Shown here in pieces: positions 1 through 10,532 of a stretch of 64,000 nucleotides of DNA (its first letter is position 1; each line of letters begins with the position of its first letter). The notes under the pieces were generated by a model that saw nothing but the letters and a program-made list of their open reading frames with translations, was not told where the DNA came from and ran no database searches. The DNA is from Syncephalis plumigaleata (taxonomy: Eukaryota; Zoopagomycota; Zoopagomycetes; Zoopagales; Piptocephalidaceae). The stretch lies in contig JAIXMF010000035.1 of assembly GCA_025201365.1 (NCBI GenBank), positions 1 through 64,000 on the forward strand, in the 5' to 3' direction. The position numbers were made by a program, and so were the translations under genes.

Positions 1-1860
1 ACGTCCATCAACAAATGTTGGATTGCAGGGTAATGAAGTTAAGCTGAACATTACCATAAACATGACAAGCGTATTGCTCTTGTCAAGTTGAGGTGTTCTG
101 AACTCAGTCGTAACTGGTAATTTCTTTTTCAAGTTCAAATAAACTTGGTATAGCATATTGCCCCACAAATTGCCCATGTCATGTTCTTCTGGGTAGGTCA
201 AGCCGTTGAGCGCGTTGGCAGTTAGCGGCTTCTTATCGGGACTGAAAGGATACAATCGATGGCCCCCGGTTTGGTATATGTTCCAAAGTACAAATCAACC
301 TGCTTGTCCTTATCAGCTTTGGCGAAGCGTACCCACAGTGCAACGAAATCACTGTAGCCTTCAGCCATACCTATACCTACTTTTTCTGTTAGGCAATTCT
401 TTTTCCTATATCCACCTACAAGTCGGTAGGTTGTGCCATGTGTGATCTCATGTATCATCATATCATTGTCAAAAGCGAAATCGTATAGCGTGCCTCCGTT
501 GTTATATAGTCCAACACGTATTTCGGATGGCATGCCGTACGGTGCTGGAAAAAACATGACATTGTTTTTAAAGTCAGGATCCTGTAGTGTAACCACGATA
601 CGATCATTTTTAGGCGTTCCGCCAGGATGGGTACCAGTGCCGCTTTCAAAGTTGCCAGCCATTGGACCGAATCCGTAGTTTGCATTTATGTCGTGCATTG
701 TATTTACGAGATAAAAGGCATTAGACACAGCTGCTCTTTCGTTGGCTTGAATTGATCCCTTGGGATTAAAATCATAAATGTAGTCGTTGCTAGGATGGCT
801 TATTGTTCTAATTTGCCCTTCCACTGCGCCTTCTTTAATTCCTACTTTGGCATTGCTACCTTCGGTTGTCTGTGTTATACGACCATTCAGCCAATGCCAA
901 CCATTAGGCGATACTCTTGGATCATGTGGATTTTCATAAGGTAAAAGAGCTCCTGAACTTTTAACATCGGAATATCCAAGAGGAACAGCGCCGTAGGTGG
1001 CTGAGAATAGTCCATCGGCAAGTGCCAAGACGGCTTACCATCAGTTTGTAACGTGTATGGTAAATGGGTGCATCCAACTTGTGCATCTACTCGCCATGCT
1101 GGAATAGCATTACGTTCCTCGTTGATGATGTATACCTGTCTAGTGACGATAGGCTTCGCTGCGTAGGGGACATTCTTTATTACGAAAGAAGCCGACTTAT
1201 CAGCTCTCCTCTGTGGTTCAATAGCGAGATTGGCGGGTGGCGGTGATACTGGCAAGCCTAGAGTTGGGCCACTGTACTAATTAAAGCCAGCTGTGTTGCT
1301 TGCAATTGCTGGGGTGTGAATTGTGGCCATGGTGCTAATTTAGCCTTGTATGGCACGTTTACCGGGTTTTTCGGGTTCTGCCTTGAAGGAACGTCACTGT
1401 AGGCCACAATATTCTTCTCCTTAGTTACGGTTACGCCAATGTCGCCGTTAGTGACTTCAATACCGCCAATGTGTTGCTTGAAGTATATGTGCGTGGTCCC
1501 GGTAAGAGCTGATACATAGTTTGTTTCGGGAATAGCCTCTGTAACCTCTAGATATTTTACAACGAAATTCTGCGCTACAGCGCCTGGATTTGCAAGCGTT
1601 TTAAATGCGGCACTGGCTTCCGCGAGCTTAGTTGAATTAGCGATGGTTTGCAAAGGCTGCTACTGGAGTAATGGATAGTGGTTCTATCTTTTTAATTACT
1701 AGACTAGCCTTGATGATAGGTGATAATGGAAGGTTGTTGCTGCTAGCGGTTTTCCCGCAGTAGGTGCTGTGACGATCGGCGTTACTCCCCGAGAATTCTG
1801 GGCGGCAACATTAAGTGCGTTGATAGCACCCAACAATATGATAATGGTCTTAAGATGCAT
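1..1860 (-). pseudogene. fungalysin (M36 metalloprotease), left copy, frame-broken, 3' end outside window
   Basis: Secreted zinc metalloprotease of family M36 with a signal peptide, an FTP-type propeptide and a catalytic domain. The start is chosen at 1860, where the signal peptide begins (MHLKTIIILLGAINALNVAA). The zinc motif HEITH and the later GMAEGYSDF with its Glu ligand are both readable. Compared with the right copy there are at least six frame changes, most of them single bases: aa/aaa runs near 1650 and 1722, a lost t near 1391, a lost base near 1262, lost bases near 1039-1051, and a short replaced block near 250-270. The propeptide is almost identical to the right copy while the catalytic part is clearly diverged. 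The C-terminus lies off the left edge. It is either a decaying duplicate or a gene damaged by draft-sequence errors; the number of breaks favours decay, although other genes here also carry such breaks. Confidence 0.8.
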
Positions 1861-2040
1861 GGTGATAATTCTTGGATAGTGAACTTGAGACCTGCTGAAG
1901 TGACTATCTGGTAAGAAATCGTAGGTAATAACGAGGAATAGTGCGTGTAGTGCGTGTAGTGCGTAGATTGTGAAGTGTGTCGGTTGATAAGTATTTGGAT
2001 AAATCTCCATTTCATTTGCGCCATTATATAGGCGGATTGG

Positions 2041-3021
2041 GTTTAAGGATATTAGCGAGCAAATTGCATTTGGCTTACTGATGTTACATTATTCTACTAG
2101 TTATCCATATGTGGTGATTAGTTAATTGCTGAAACTTCCATTAGTAAAGTAGATTAGACGACGTGTATCGGTATTAATCGGTAAGGTCGTTTCTTATGGT
2201 ATAATGTATTAACCCTTGGTATAGAGATACGTGCCGCCATTCCTTGAACAGAAACACTATACTATGATAGTTTTGTAGCAAGTTATGTTGCTATTCAAAC
2301 AATTTCACATTTACAGAAACATCAGCTTGCCACCAAAGGTATGATTGCTAATGGTAATAACATTTGTGGTGTATACCTGTTTATTTAACCTTTCGAGTAA
2401 AATTGTACTATATTAAATCTATAAATAATATAAACATAGTCACCAGTGCCTAGACTCATATAGAACTACGTAGATTGTACTCAACCGTAAGAATACAAGT
2501 GCAAGATGATGGCGTCGACTGATGACGGCAGTATCAATTCTAATGTTGGTTTATAGGCACGAAGCGTGCCCGTGGGCTGTCAAGCAGTAGTATCTAAAGC
2601 TCGGTTGCCCTGCAATTAGAATGTTATACTCGTAAGGCCTAAACACTCGATAAGGCCCACAAATACCCCGTAAACCAAAACATAGTCCTAGTGCTTGCAT
2701 GAGCAAGTAGACGTACGTGCGGTGTAAACACTCTCATCGCAAATTATGTTGCTCCTAGCTAACACACCGTAACACAATCTCGGTGTTGCAACCTTTCGCC
2801 GTTTTAAACTATTAGTCTGATACTCAATTCTGCTACATTGGTATTATGCGCAACGCCATCCAACATGTTAATACTACAGGAATAACACTTGCAAATTATA
2901 CCAATAGGACCATTTTAGCTTTATGTTTAAAGTTAAATACACTCAAGTAAGTAATCAGATACCATGCTGATAACACGGTAGTGACAGCGATTTAATAATA
3001 GAATAACTGGTGCGTATGATA
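2041..3021. other. duplicated intergenic stretch, left arm
   Basis: About 1 kb between the fungalysin and PA2G4 genes, mirrored at 9445-10525. A TATA box for the minus-strand fungalysin lies at about 2029-2035. No coding signal is seen. It is near-identical to its mirror but lacks the block of about 88 bp found in the right arm. Confidence 0.7.
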
Positions 3022-4756
3022 CTAGAGGTCCATGTCCATTGTCGTGTCGCCTATCAGCGACTGATCAGCCGACTCCTTCCTCGCTTCCGCAACGGGTACT
3101 TGTATCAGTGTAGCCAACTCGGGTAAATTGTCCAAACTCCACGTTGAGTGCACGTACGGCAATGGATGCGCATTCGTGGTTAACCGTAAGGGCCCGTCCA
3201 ATGTGCACACGACAGTCAGCTTAAACTGAGCTACCATTCCACCTGGAATGATACATCTGCCAGTGAGCTACACTTATAATCTACACCGTAAGCAAACCTA
3301 CCTGATCGTTCACACAGCGCAGTAAATGGCATTAGCAGGTTGTGGTTTAGACATTCGTTAAGACCAGCCTTCAGTTGCACATCCTCGATAGTACTAGACG
3401 GCATTGCCATTAACCTCGTTGTTTGTATTAATCGTTTAGCAAATGGCACACTCACCGGTAAGCAAACGGAAACACCGGATAATTCTGCGACACATGCGTG
3501 TACAAGGACCGTGACGACTTGAGGCGCAAGTGGTAATTGCTATTCAAGTTACGCTGGTAGATGCCTGTCTTCATTGGATGCTCACGTACACGTCCCTGGC
3601 CCGTGCTCATTACAATGTTAATCGAGTAAACGTGATCCGGCTCGAATTCAAACTCGTGCACTTCATTCTCGGCTTCAACGTAATTCGGAATAATCTGTCA
3701 TAGTAAAATATTAGCACGATAGCCAGTACACGCAGATTCTATGTCAATGTCGATGTCGATGTCGATGTCTTACATTCTGTCCATCATTAAACACATAACG
3801 CTGCAAGTGGTGTGACGCCGTTCCCTCGACAGGCTGACACTGGAAGCTGTCGGCCACTTGACGAATTGCGTCAATAACGGCTTTACTCTGTATGCATATA
3901 CATGGCAGTTAGCTAAGCTAAACTATTCATAGCCATCACGACTCATCATACTTGCCGATTGACCCGGTCGAATGTAACGTAGTGCTGCCTCTGCACCGTA
4001 ATAGGCCGCGCATACTACATCGGCCAATGCACCTTAATGTCCATAGTGAGTTACATGCTAACGCTAATGCTATATCCAGTACAATATACCGCTTTGACAC
4101 ACTTACCCGTGACAGGTTCGGACGTGCCTGTTGGTGTGATGGTCGTATGGGCAGCAGTGGCGATATAGCCATCGATATGAGCTGCCATATCACTATAGTG
4201 ATCTTCCATTAGTACGTCACCGAGGTACTACCATCCATATATGCATGCGATGATATGATGCTTACATCTTAACCAAGTCTCCTGGTGCCAGTATTTGTGT
4301 GGCCAGCTCGTCAGTATCCTCGGGTAATGGTGACACATGTTGAACGGCGTGGTTCACCGAGATACACGTCGGCCATGCCACTCCTTTATCGGCACGCTTC
4401 ACCTTGCGATGCACACCCGCTGTCTATTCATATTTTATATCGCGGTCAATGGCTCAATCAAATAATGACCATCATAGCTGGCTCACCCACCAGTTGTTCG
4501 ATAGCTTGATCTCCCGCCTGGCACAACGACAACACGCTGATACCTGGCTGTACCAGTGGCAATAATTGCTTTAACGCCGCTACATTGAGCAACAGCAGTA
4601 GTAATAACAACAGTAGTAATAACAACAGTAAGCCATTAGTAATAAATATCAATAGTGCCTTCAATAGTGCGACCAATAATGCTATATCATACCATCTACT
4701 ACCGCGGCTGCTGCACGGTACTTTCCCACCTCGAACAGACGAACTTGATCTTTCAT
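3022..4756 (-). CDS. PA2G4: PA2G4/EBP1-type protein (methionine-aminopeptidase fold), apparently intact
   Basis: Homologue of proliferation-associated 2G4/EBP1, a non-catalytic relative of type II methionine aminopeptidase linked to ribosome biogenesis and RNA binding. The chosen start at 4756 gives MKDQVRLFEVGKYRAAAAVV. After intron 1 the family block GISVLSLCQAGDQAIEQLV follows, then GVAWPTCISVNHAVQHVSP. Joining the next exon yields VKIDMAAHIDGYIATAAHT, the family's VKIDLGVHVDGFIA region. A further exon (about 3962-4032) reads ADVVCAAYYGAEAALRYIRP. The next is VIDAIRQVADSFQCQPVEG, then EVHEFEFEPDHVYSINIV, and the C-terminal exon contains MVAQFKLTVVCTLDGPLRLT. All introns inspected have GT-AG ends in compatible phase. 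This copy carries the N-terminal exons and the third coding block that the right copy lacks, so it is the likely functional gene. The CTA-rich sequence near 4590-4640 is intron, not a poly-leucine protein. Confidence 0.86.
3744..3772. repeat. hexamer repeat (ATGTCG)n inside a PA2G4 intron
   Basis: Imperfect tandem copies of ATGTCG/ATGTCA next to the donor site of a PA2G4 intron. It is mirrored as (CATCGA)n at about 8697-8723 in the right arm. Confidence 0.85.
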
Positions 4757-4924
4757 CGCTAATTGCGCTATTGCTTCGTGGCAAGGAGCGAAGTTGTACG
4801 GCGATAATAAAACAAGAAAGAAAAAAAAGAAAAAAAACACCACACTCTTTCGTATTTTAGTCACCAGTAAGTTGTCCAGTTGCTATTGACATAGTGGCCG
4901 CACTTCTAAACATCCATACTATAG

Positions 4925-5836
4925 TGCTACCAAAGGGTTACGTGCCTGGCTCCATCTCGCTCGAGGCTCATGTGCTCGGTCTTGACTTCCATCCCAAGGA
5001 CTCGCTCGTTGCAGCGTGTCTGGTCAACGGATTAGCTCACTGGTAAGTGTCAGCCTAGTTGCGCGAATAGTCTGAGTATCGCCGTTAAACGAGCTGTCTG
5101 CTGCAGCTTCCAGTATAATATGAAGGAGGAGGACGAGGAGGCAGAGGACTACGAAGAGCTGCTGTATATGGAGCACCACAGTAAATCAGTACGCGATATT
5201 AAATTTAGCATTGATGGCAATGGTAAGACGCGGCGATTACCAGTGGATGTCTTAACCCTCATTGTGCTGTTATTTCTCTAGCTCTCTTTACAGTGTCGCG
5301 CGACAAGTCGTTTTCATCGGTTGATGTCGAAACAGGGAAACTGCTCTTTCAAAAGGAGAAAGCTCACGGGTGAGATATTGCGGATGAACGACGACATCAC
5401 GACATGATTAGCTTACCAACCATAACCCCAATAGAATCGCCATTAATCGGGTTCATCCCATATCCTACAACTGGGTCGCTACCGGTGATGATCTAGGCAG
5501 GGTGAAGGTGGGTTTCCCCGATACATTACGAGTATCTACTATTACAAGAAGGGACGAGCTAATATCTCACTATAGATATGGGATAATCGAATGGAGAAGG
5601 TGGTCCAAAGATATGAGGATAATGAAGATTTTATTGCAGATATGTTATATGTGCCAATGTGGTTTGTTTATTTCGCAAATTGCGGAAGTAACAAGCACAA
5701 ACGGTTAAGGTAATTGTCATTATTACTTAAAGCCGGAAAGAGGAGAAATCGCAGACATAAAGATTATTGGAGTATGCGCTTGCTTCCACTTGATACCACG
5801 ATGAGCCAGCGAACGATTGCTTCGGTAAGTCCATAA
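4925..5836 (+). pseudogene. WDR55/JIP5-like WD40 gene, start unresolved and middle repeats missing
   Basis: Spliced coding blocks read AHVLGLDFHPKDSLVAACLV, then the acidic segment FQYNMKEEDEEAEDYEEL, then SVRDIKFSIDGNG, ALFTVSRDKSFSSVDVETGK, INRVHPISYNWVATGDDLG and IWDNRMEKVVQRYEDNEDF. This order matches the N-terminal half of WDR55/JIP5, a nucleolar WD40 protein of ribosome biogenesis. Introns have GT-AG ends. After DMLYVPM (about 5663) the expected later WD repeats are absent. Within about 75 bp comes a short basic tail (about 5734-5775) reading KAGKRRNRRHKDYW, like the basic C-terminus of this family, then a stop at 5834-5836. No ATG is found in frame upstream of about 4925, so exon 1 is missing or unrecognised. 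The gene lies in the spacer, divergent from PA2G4. It looks internally deleted and probably non-functional, but an unusual short form is possible. Confidence 0.55.
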
Positions 5837-5852
5837 ACTTGATATCATCTTG

Positions 5853-7337
5853 CTATTGCGGTTGAGTGTCCAACACTACAGCATTAGGCATTCCGTTACC
5901 CTTTAACATGCAGGCATGGCCAAGTAAATGTTGAACGATGGGGAGAAAGTCCAGCTGAATTACATGCATGCAAGCGCCCACATCTAACTGGTAGATGTAC
6001 AGCGCACTATTACTGATAGCAATGAGCGACTGCGTAGATAGTAATAGTTCCACTGCTGTGACATCTTCCGCCATCTTGACATGCCATAGAACATGCTTTG
6101 TTGCTTGAGATATGCTAGCAGAAGCAAGTGACACGCTTTCATCGCTCGCTGGTCGATAGAGTATCGCCTCTCGTCCATTCTCGTAGCGAATCAACATTAG
6201 AATACGATCGTCGTCGACTCGCTGCCCCACCGCGGTCATCCATGGGGTAAAGGCGGCGTAGTTAACAAACACCATCTCCGAATGGTCGATACAGCGCATT
6301 GCCACGTCGAATAGCGTGCAACTCCACACTAATAATCGTAGATAATGACTGTTTCCTATGTCATTGCGTACAGCTAGACTAATACACTGAATGGAATCAT
6401 TAGTGGATTTCCAAACACTAGTGCTATCCATTTGAGTCGAATCATTGTGTATGTGCCCGCTGCACCAGCGTCGTTGATGTAAATGGTAGAAATAATGGTA
6501 AAAGCCGTAACAATCATCGGGCGTCTTGATGCTTAACATTAGCCAAGGACCTGATGCTACAATTTTGTAAATGCTGCCCAAATGTTTGCAGGACCGGCAA
6601 TTATTATGTGATACGCCATTCTCTTGTGTAGGAATTTGTTGACTAGTAGCACTAGTTGTATCTGCTACTGTTTGCTTGATGGACATCCGATAAATGGATT
6701 CGATGCTAAAATCAAATGGCACACCCCGATAGATTGGTTGAATACGCACGATACAGCACTTTAAGGGGACGAAAAACGCTATATAATAATCCGTTACAAG
6801 TGATCTACACTCGGCGTTGTTTAGCAGTAGATCATCGGTGATTCTTCGTAGGGCAATTCGAAATGGCGAGCATGGCACTAGTGCTTCCTCGGATCCGATT
6901 AATCGTAGGATACATCCATCGTTGCTCTTATTGTCGGTAATGGTGACTATCGAGTCCGAGACATGCCATATGTTGTAGTCCATAAACCTGATGTCGGCTG
7001 GTATCAAACGGGTGGCGTAGTGCTTATGGATCAAGTTCCATTCGGTAAGCATACGTCGACAGTAAACGTGAAACCAGCGCGGCACCGTATAGTTGATGAC
7101 GCGCGAATAGCCCAGACATCCACGCAACCACGCCGCTTCTCTCTTGTCCTGCAGATTGAAACGGCGCATGTAACGACTTTTCCATAGCATATCCCAGCTC
7201 GTGAATAGACGATACATTAAACGGCAAGTCAGAACGAGGGAGATAACGCTGTTATCTTCAAGATAACATGCAAGATATTGATAGAACTCATATGGAAGGA
7301 TAACAAACCGTGACGGACGTTGTAATGCTACTGGCAT
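5853..7337 (-). CDS. F-box protein, uncharacterised
   Basis: Single-exon protein of about 494 residues. The F-box-like segment is near the N-terminus (about residues 10-55, containing FVILPYEFYQYLACYLED and the later LTCRLMYRLFTSWDMLWKS), the part that would bind Skp1 in an SCF ubiquitin ligase. The rest has no clear repeat but shows scattered beta-rich segments, possibly a degenerate propeller. The reading frame is open back to 7499, but the 54 extra residues are hydrophobic, AT-rich and non-globular, so I start at the Met of MPVALQRPSRF at 7337. It sits wholly in the spacer of the inverted duplication and is intact, unlike its spacer neighbours. Substrate and pathway are unknown. Confidence 0.7.
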   Translation of the reverse strand: MPVALQRPSRFVILPYEFYQYLACYLEDNSVISLVLTCRLMYRLFTSWDMLWKSRYMRRFNLQDKREAAWLRGCLGYSRVINYTVPRWFHVYCRRMLTEWNLIHKHYATRLIPADIRFMDYNIWHVSDSIVTITDNKSNDGCILRLIGSEEALVPCSPFRIALRRITDDLLLNNAECRSLVTDYYIAFFVPLKCCIVRIQPIYRGVPFDFSIESIYRMSIKQTVADTTSATSQQIPTQENGVSHNNCRSCKHLGSIYKIVASGPWLMLSIKTPDDCYGFYHYFYHLHQRRWCSGHIHNDSTQMDSTSVWKSTNDSIQCISLAVRNDIGNSHYLRLLVWSCTLFDVAMRCIDHSEMVFVNYAAFTPWMTAVGQRVDDDRILMLIRYENGREAILYRPASDESVSLASASISQATKHVLWHVKMAEDVTAVELLLSTQSLIAISNSALYIYQLDVGACMHVIQLDFLPIVQHLLGHACMLKGNGMPNAVVLDTQPQ

Positions 7338-7499
7338 AATGATAGGATAGGCTATTGTCGTTATTATTTCTATGAATATGGATATAGGGATATATAGTGA
7401 GATATAGGGAAATGCGATAAATGTATGGATGCTATAAGGTAAGGTAATGAACACTAAATTAACCAAATAGGGACAGCAATGAAAGAGTAGCAAATACAA

Positions 7500-7839
7500 G
7501 GTGATTCCTCAACGATGCTACTATAGTCCACAATATTAGCTAGTAAAACACTGTGGACTATAAAGTGACAATTTAATGTTCAAGCGACGAGAAGAGAAGA
7601 GAGAAGAGAAGGTGAGTAAGAATCTAACGTGCTGCTGTTTTTGGTATATCATCGCGTATGCCAACATGTCTATAAATAAACTGGTTTACTACCAATGACA
7701 TCAATCGGTCTCGTGATTACATGACTTATTCTACTGGACTATAATACATGCATCATCATGCAATGCGTATACAAATTTATTTGAATACTATTATTATTAA
7801 ACTAGTACTCTTTTCGTTACTATTAAGTGTAAACTTACT
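7500..7839. other. intergenic spacer, AT-rich
   Basis: No gene is recognised. It holds the 5' side of the F-box gene and the probable 3' side of the fragment at 7840-8290, including an AATAAA-like signal read on the minus strand near 7780. Confidence 0.5.
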
Positions 7840-8290
7840 TTACGAAAGGTACGAGCCATCTCGGATGATGTATAATCCGGATGGTAGTCATTGTTTTCAC
7901 GGACATTTGACGTATGGCGCCGCACAGGAAGTAGATCTTCATCGTTAATCCAGGATCGAGTATTCGGCACCAACAGGTTTCCTAGGATGTATGGTATGCC
8001 AGTAAAGAACGACTCCACATAATGGATTGGATTTAGCCGTTGTGCGCCAACACGTAGATATGGACCATCGTCGTCATTACATCTGAAAGCTGACGACGCA
8101 GTACAGCTTGGATAACGACCTCCGGTGGATAGCCGTAGTCATTGGTGTCATGATTCCGAGTAGATTCCATGTTGTGATCAAGCGAATTCAACAAGTATGG
8201 AAAACAATGAAACGTGACAGGTACATCGTGTGTAGCAGCATCATCATCACCATGACACATAAATACGACTATTATGAAGGACTGTGAAAC
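7840..8290 (-). pseudogene. unrecognised gene fragment in the spacer
   Basis: On the minus strand an acceptor-like ttgtttcacag near 8290 is followed by an open block containing VPVTFHCFPYLLNSLDHN and YGYPPEVVIQAVLRRQLSD. A second block in another frame contains DGPYLRVGAQRLNPIHYVES, FFTGIPYILGNLLVP and SWINDEDLLPVRRHTS, ending near 7845 at a GTAAGT donor. The two blocks meet near 8083 with a one-base frame change. The protein-like composition suggests a real gene piece, not chance, but I do not recognise the family. No start codon or downstream exon is evident. It is probably a remnant stranded by the rearrangement that made the inverted duplication. Confidence 0.4.
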
Positions 8291-8367
8291 AATAAACTAG
8301 CAGTAGTAGTGTTGTTACGATTTTGGTTACATTCACGTTTATCTCCATGTATTACTACAAGTTGTAC

Positions 8368-9444
8368 CATCGCATGCATATATGGATGGTAGTACCTCGG
8401 CGACGTACTAATGGAAGATCACTATAGTGATATGGCAGCTCATATCGATGGCTATATCGCCACTGCTGCCCATACGACCATCACACCAACAGGCACGTCT
8501 GAACCTGTCACGGGTAAGTGTATCAAAGCGGTAGATTGTACTGGATATAGCATTAGCGTTAGTGCTAGCATTAGCATTAGCATAGCCGTTATTGACGCAA
8601 TTCGTCAAGTGGCCGACAGCTTCCAGTGTCAGCCTGTCGAGGGAACGGCGTCACATCACTTGCAGCGTTACGTGTTTAATGATGGACAGAATGTAAGACA
8701 TCGACATCGACATCGACATTGACATAGAATCTGCGTGTACTGGCTATCGTGCTAATATTTTACTATGACAGATTATTCCGAATTACGTTGAAGCCGAGAA
8801 TGAAGTGCACGAGTTTGAATTCGAGCCGGATCACGTTTACTCGATTAACATTGTAATGAGCACGGGCCAGGGACGTGTACGTGAGCATCCAATGAAGACA
8901 GGCATCTACCAGCGTAACTTGAATAGCAATTACCACTTGCGCCTCAAGTCATCACGGTCCTTGTACACGCATGTGTCGCAGAATTATCCGGTGTTTCCGT
9001 TTGCTTACCGGTGAGTGTGCCATTTGCTAAACGATTAATACAAACAACGAGGTTAATGGCAATGCCGTCTAGTACTATCGAGGATGTGCAACTGAAGGCT
9101 GGTCTTAACGAATGTCTAAACCACAACCTGCTAATGCCATTTACTGCGCTGTGTGAACGATCAGGTAGGTTTGCTTACGGTGTAGATTATAAGTGTAGCT
9201 CACTGGCAGATGTATCATTCCAGGTGGAATGGTAGCTCAGTTTAAGCTGACTGTCGTGTGCACATTGGACGGGCCCTTACGGTTAACCACGAATGCGCAT
9301 CCATTGCCGTACGTGCACTCAACGTGGAGTTTGGACAATTTACCCGAGTTGGCTACACTGATACAAGTACCCGTTGCGGAAGCGAGGAAGGAGTCGACTG
9401 ATCAGTCGTCGATAGGCGACACGACAATGGACATGGACCTCTAG
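8368..9444 (+). pseudogene. 5'-truncated PA2G4/EBP1 copy
   Basis: Second copy of the gene at 3022-4756. It begins within intron 2, so the N-terminal exons are absent. The exons for HIDGYIATAAHT, VIDAIRQVADSFQCQPVEG, EVHEFEFEPDHVYSINIV and the C-terminus remain and are almost identical to the left copy. The exon reading ADVVCAAYYGAEAALRYIRP in the left copy is missing; CATTAG-type hexamer repeats take its place. The remaining exons keep their splice sites and are little diverged, which implies a recent duplication. Without promoter, start and an internal exon it should not make a normal protein. Confidence 0.82.
8550..8584. repeat. imperfect (CATTAG)n replacing a lost PA2G4 exon
   Basis: Tandem cattag/cgttag/tgctag units sit where the left copy has an intron-exon-intron stretch of about 165 bp. 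The hexamer resembles gctaacgctaatgc, present once at the same place in the left copy. This suggests repeat expansion coupled to deletion. Confidence 0.7.
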
Positions 9445-10525
9445 CATTATACGCACCAGTTATTCTATTATTAAATCGCTGTCACTACCGTGTTATCAGC
9501 ATGGTATCTGATTACTTACTTGAGTGTATTTAACTTTAAACATAAAGCTAAAATGGTCCTATTGGTATAATTTGCAAGTGTTATTCCTGTAGTATTAACA
9601 TGTTGGATGGCGTTGCGCATAATACCAATGTAGCAGAATTGAAGTATCAGACTAATAGTTTAAAACGGCGAAAGGTTGCAACACCGAGATTGTGTTACGG
9701 TGTGTTAGCTAGGAGCAACATAATTTGCGATGAGAGTGTTTACACCGCACGTACGTCTACTTGCTCATGCAAGCACTAGGACTATGTTTTGGTTTACGGG
9801 GTATTTGTGGGCCTTATCGAGTGTTTAGGCCTTACGAGTATAACATTCTAATTGCAGGGCAACCGAGCTTTAGATACTACTGCTTGACAGCCCACGGGCA
9901 CGCTTCGTGCCTATAAACCAACATTAGAATTGATACTGCCGTCATCAGTCGACGCCATCATCTTGCACTTGTATTCTTACGGTTGAGTACAATCTACGTA
10001 GTTCTATATGAGTCTAGGCACTGGTGACTATGTTTATATTATTTATAGATTTAATATAGTACAATTTTACTCGAAAGGTTAAATAAACAGGTATACACCA
10101 CAAATGGTTATTACCATTAGCAATCATACCTTTGGTGGCAAGCTGATGTTTCTGTAAATGTGAAATTGTTTGAATAGCAACATAACTTGCTACAAAACTA
10201 TCATAGTATAGTGTTTCTGTCAAGGGTGACGGCTGTCAGACGTTGAATTGCCCGTGTAGTACCAAAGGCTGCATGCCAACCTCCAAGTTCCGTTTTCTGG
10301 CATCGTTCTAAGGAATGGCGGCTACATATCTCTATACCAAGGGTTAATACATTATACCATAAGAAACGACCTTACCGATTAATACCGATACACGTCGTCT
10401 AATCTACTTTACTAATGGAAGTTTCAGCAATTAACTAATCACCACATATGGATAACTAGTAGAATAATGTAACATCAGTAAGCCAAATGCAATTTGCTCG
10501 CTAATATCCTTAAACCCAATCCGCC
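9445..10525. other. duplicated intergenic stretch, right arm
   Basis: Mirror of 2041-3021. No coding signal is seen. It carries the promoter of the right fungalysin at its distal end and the extra block of about 88 bp at 10226-10313. Confidence 0.7.
10226..10313. other. ~88-bp block present only in the right arm
   Basis: The left arm reads ctgttcaaggaatggc here. The right arm reads ctgtcaagg, then about 84 bp of unrelated sequence, then ctaaggaatggc. The short aagg appears on both sides, which could be a 4-bp target duplication or microhomology. No terminal inverted repeats are obvious. It may be a small insertion or sequence lost from the left arm. Confidence 0.6.
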
Positions 10526-10532
10526 TATATAA
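10526..10532 (+). promoter_or_regulatory. TATA box of the right fungalysin gene
   Basis: TATATAA lies 164 bp upstream of the chosen start and only 14 bp before the first in-frame ATG at 10546. With initiation usually some 30 bp or more beyond a TATA box, the 10546 ATG would lie outside or at the very edge of the mRNA. That supports the start at 10696. The element is conserved in the left arm. Confidence 0.6.

Larger units (their letters stand above)
1..4252. repeat. left arm of a giant inverted duplication
   Basis: The reverse complement of this arm matches 8368-12558 at high identity across a fungalysin gene, its promoter, about 1 kb of intergenic DNA and most of a PA2G4-type gene. The inner end lies at about 4252, where both arms share the bases gcatgcgatg and then diverge. 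The outer end is not reached: base 1 still pairs with about 12558, so the duplication continues beyond the window. The arms are not identical. They differ by scattered substitutions, single-base indels, an extra block of about 88 bp in the right arm, an exon-sized loss in the right arm, and a strongly diverged stretch at about 240-1020. These differences argue for a real duplication and against an assembly palindrome. Confidence 0.93.

Noticed and set aside
3022-4250. The inverted arms as a transposon with long terminal inverted repeats
   Set aside because: The arms consist of ordinary host genes with introns, and no transposase or target duplication was found. A segmental duplication explains them better.
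4458-4784. Minus-strand frame with a long poly-leucine run
   Set aside because: The leucines come from a TTA/CTG trinucleotide stretch inside PA2G4 intron 1. Splicing it out restores the family alignment.
7338-7499. N-terminal extension of the spacer F-box protein by 54 residues
   Set aside because: The extra segment is AT-rich and hydrophobic without family support. The Met at 7337 lies just before the F-box.
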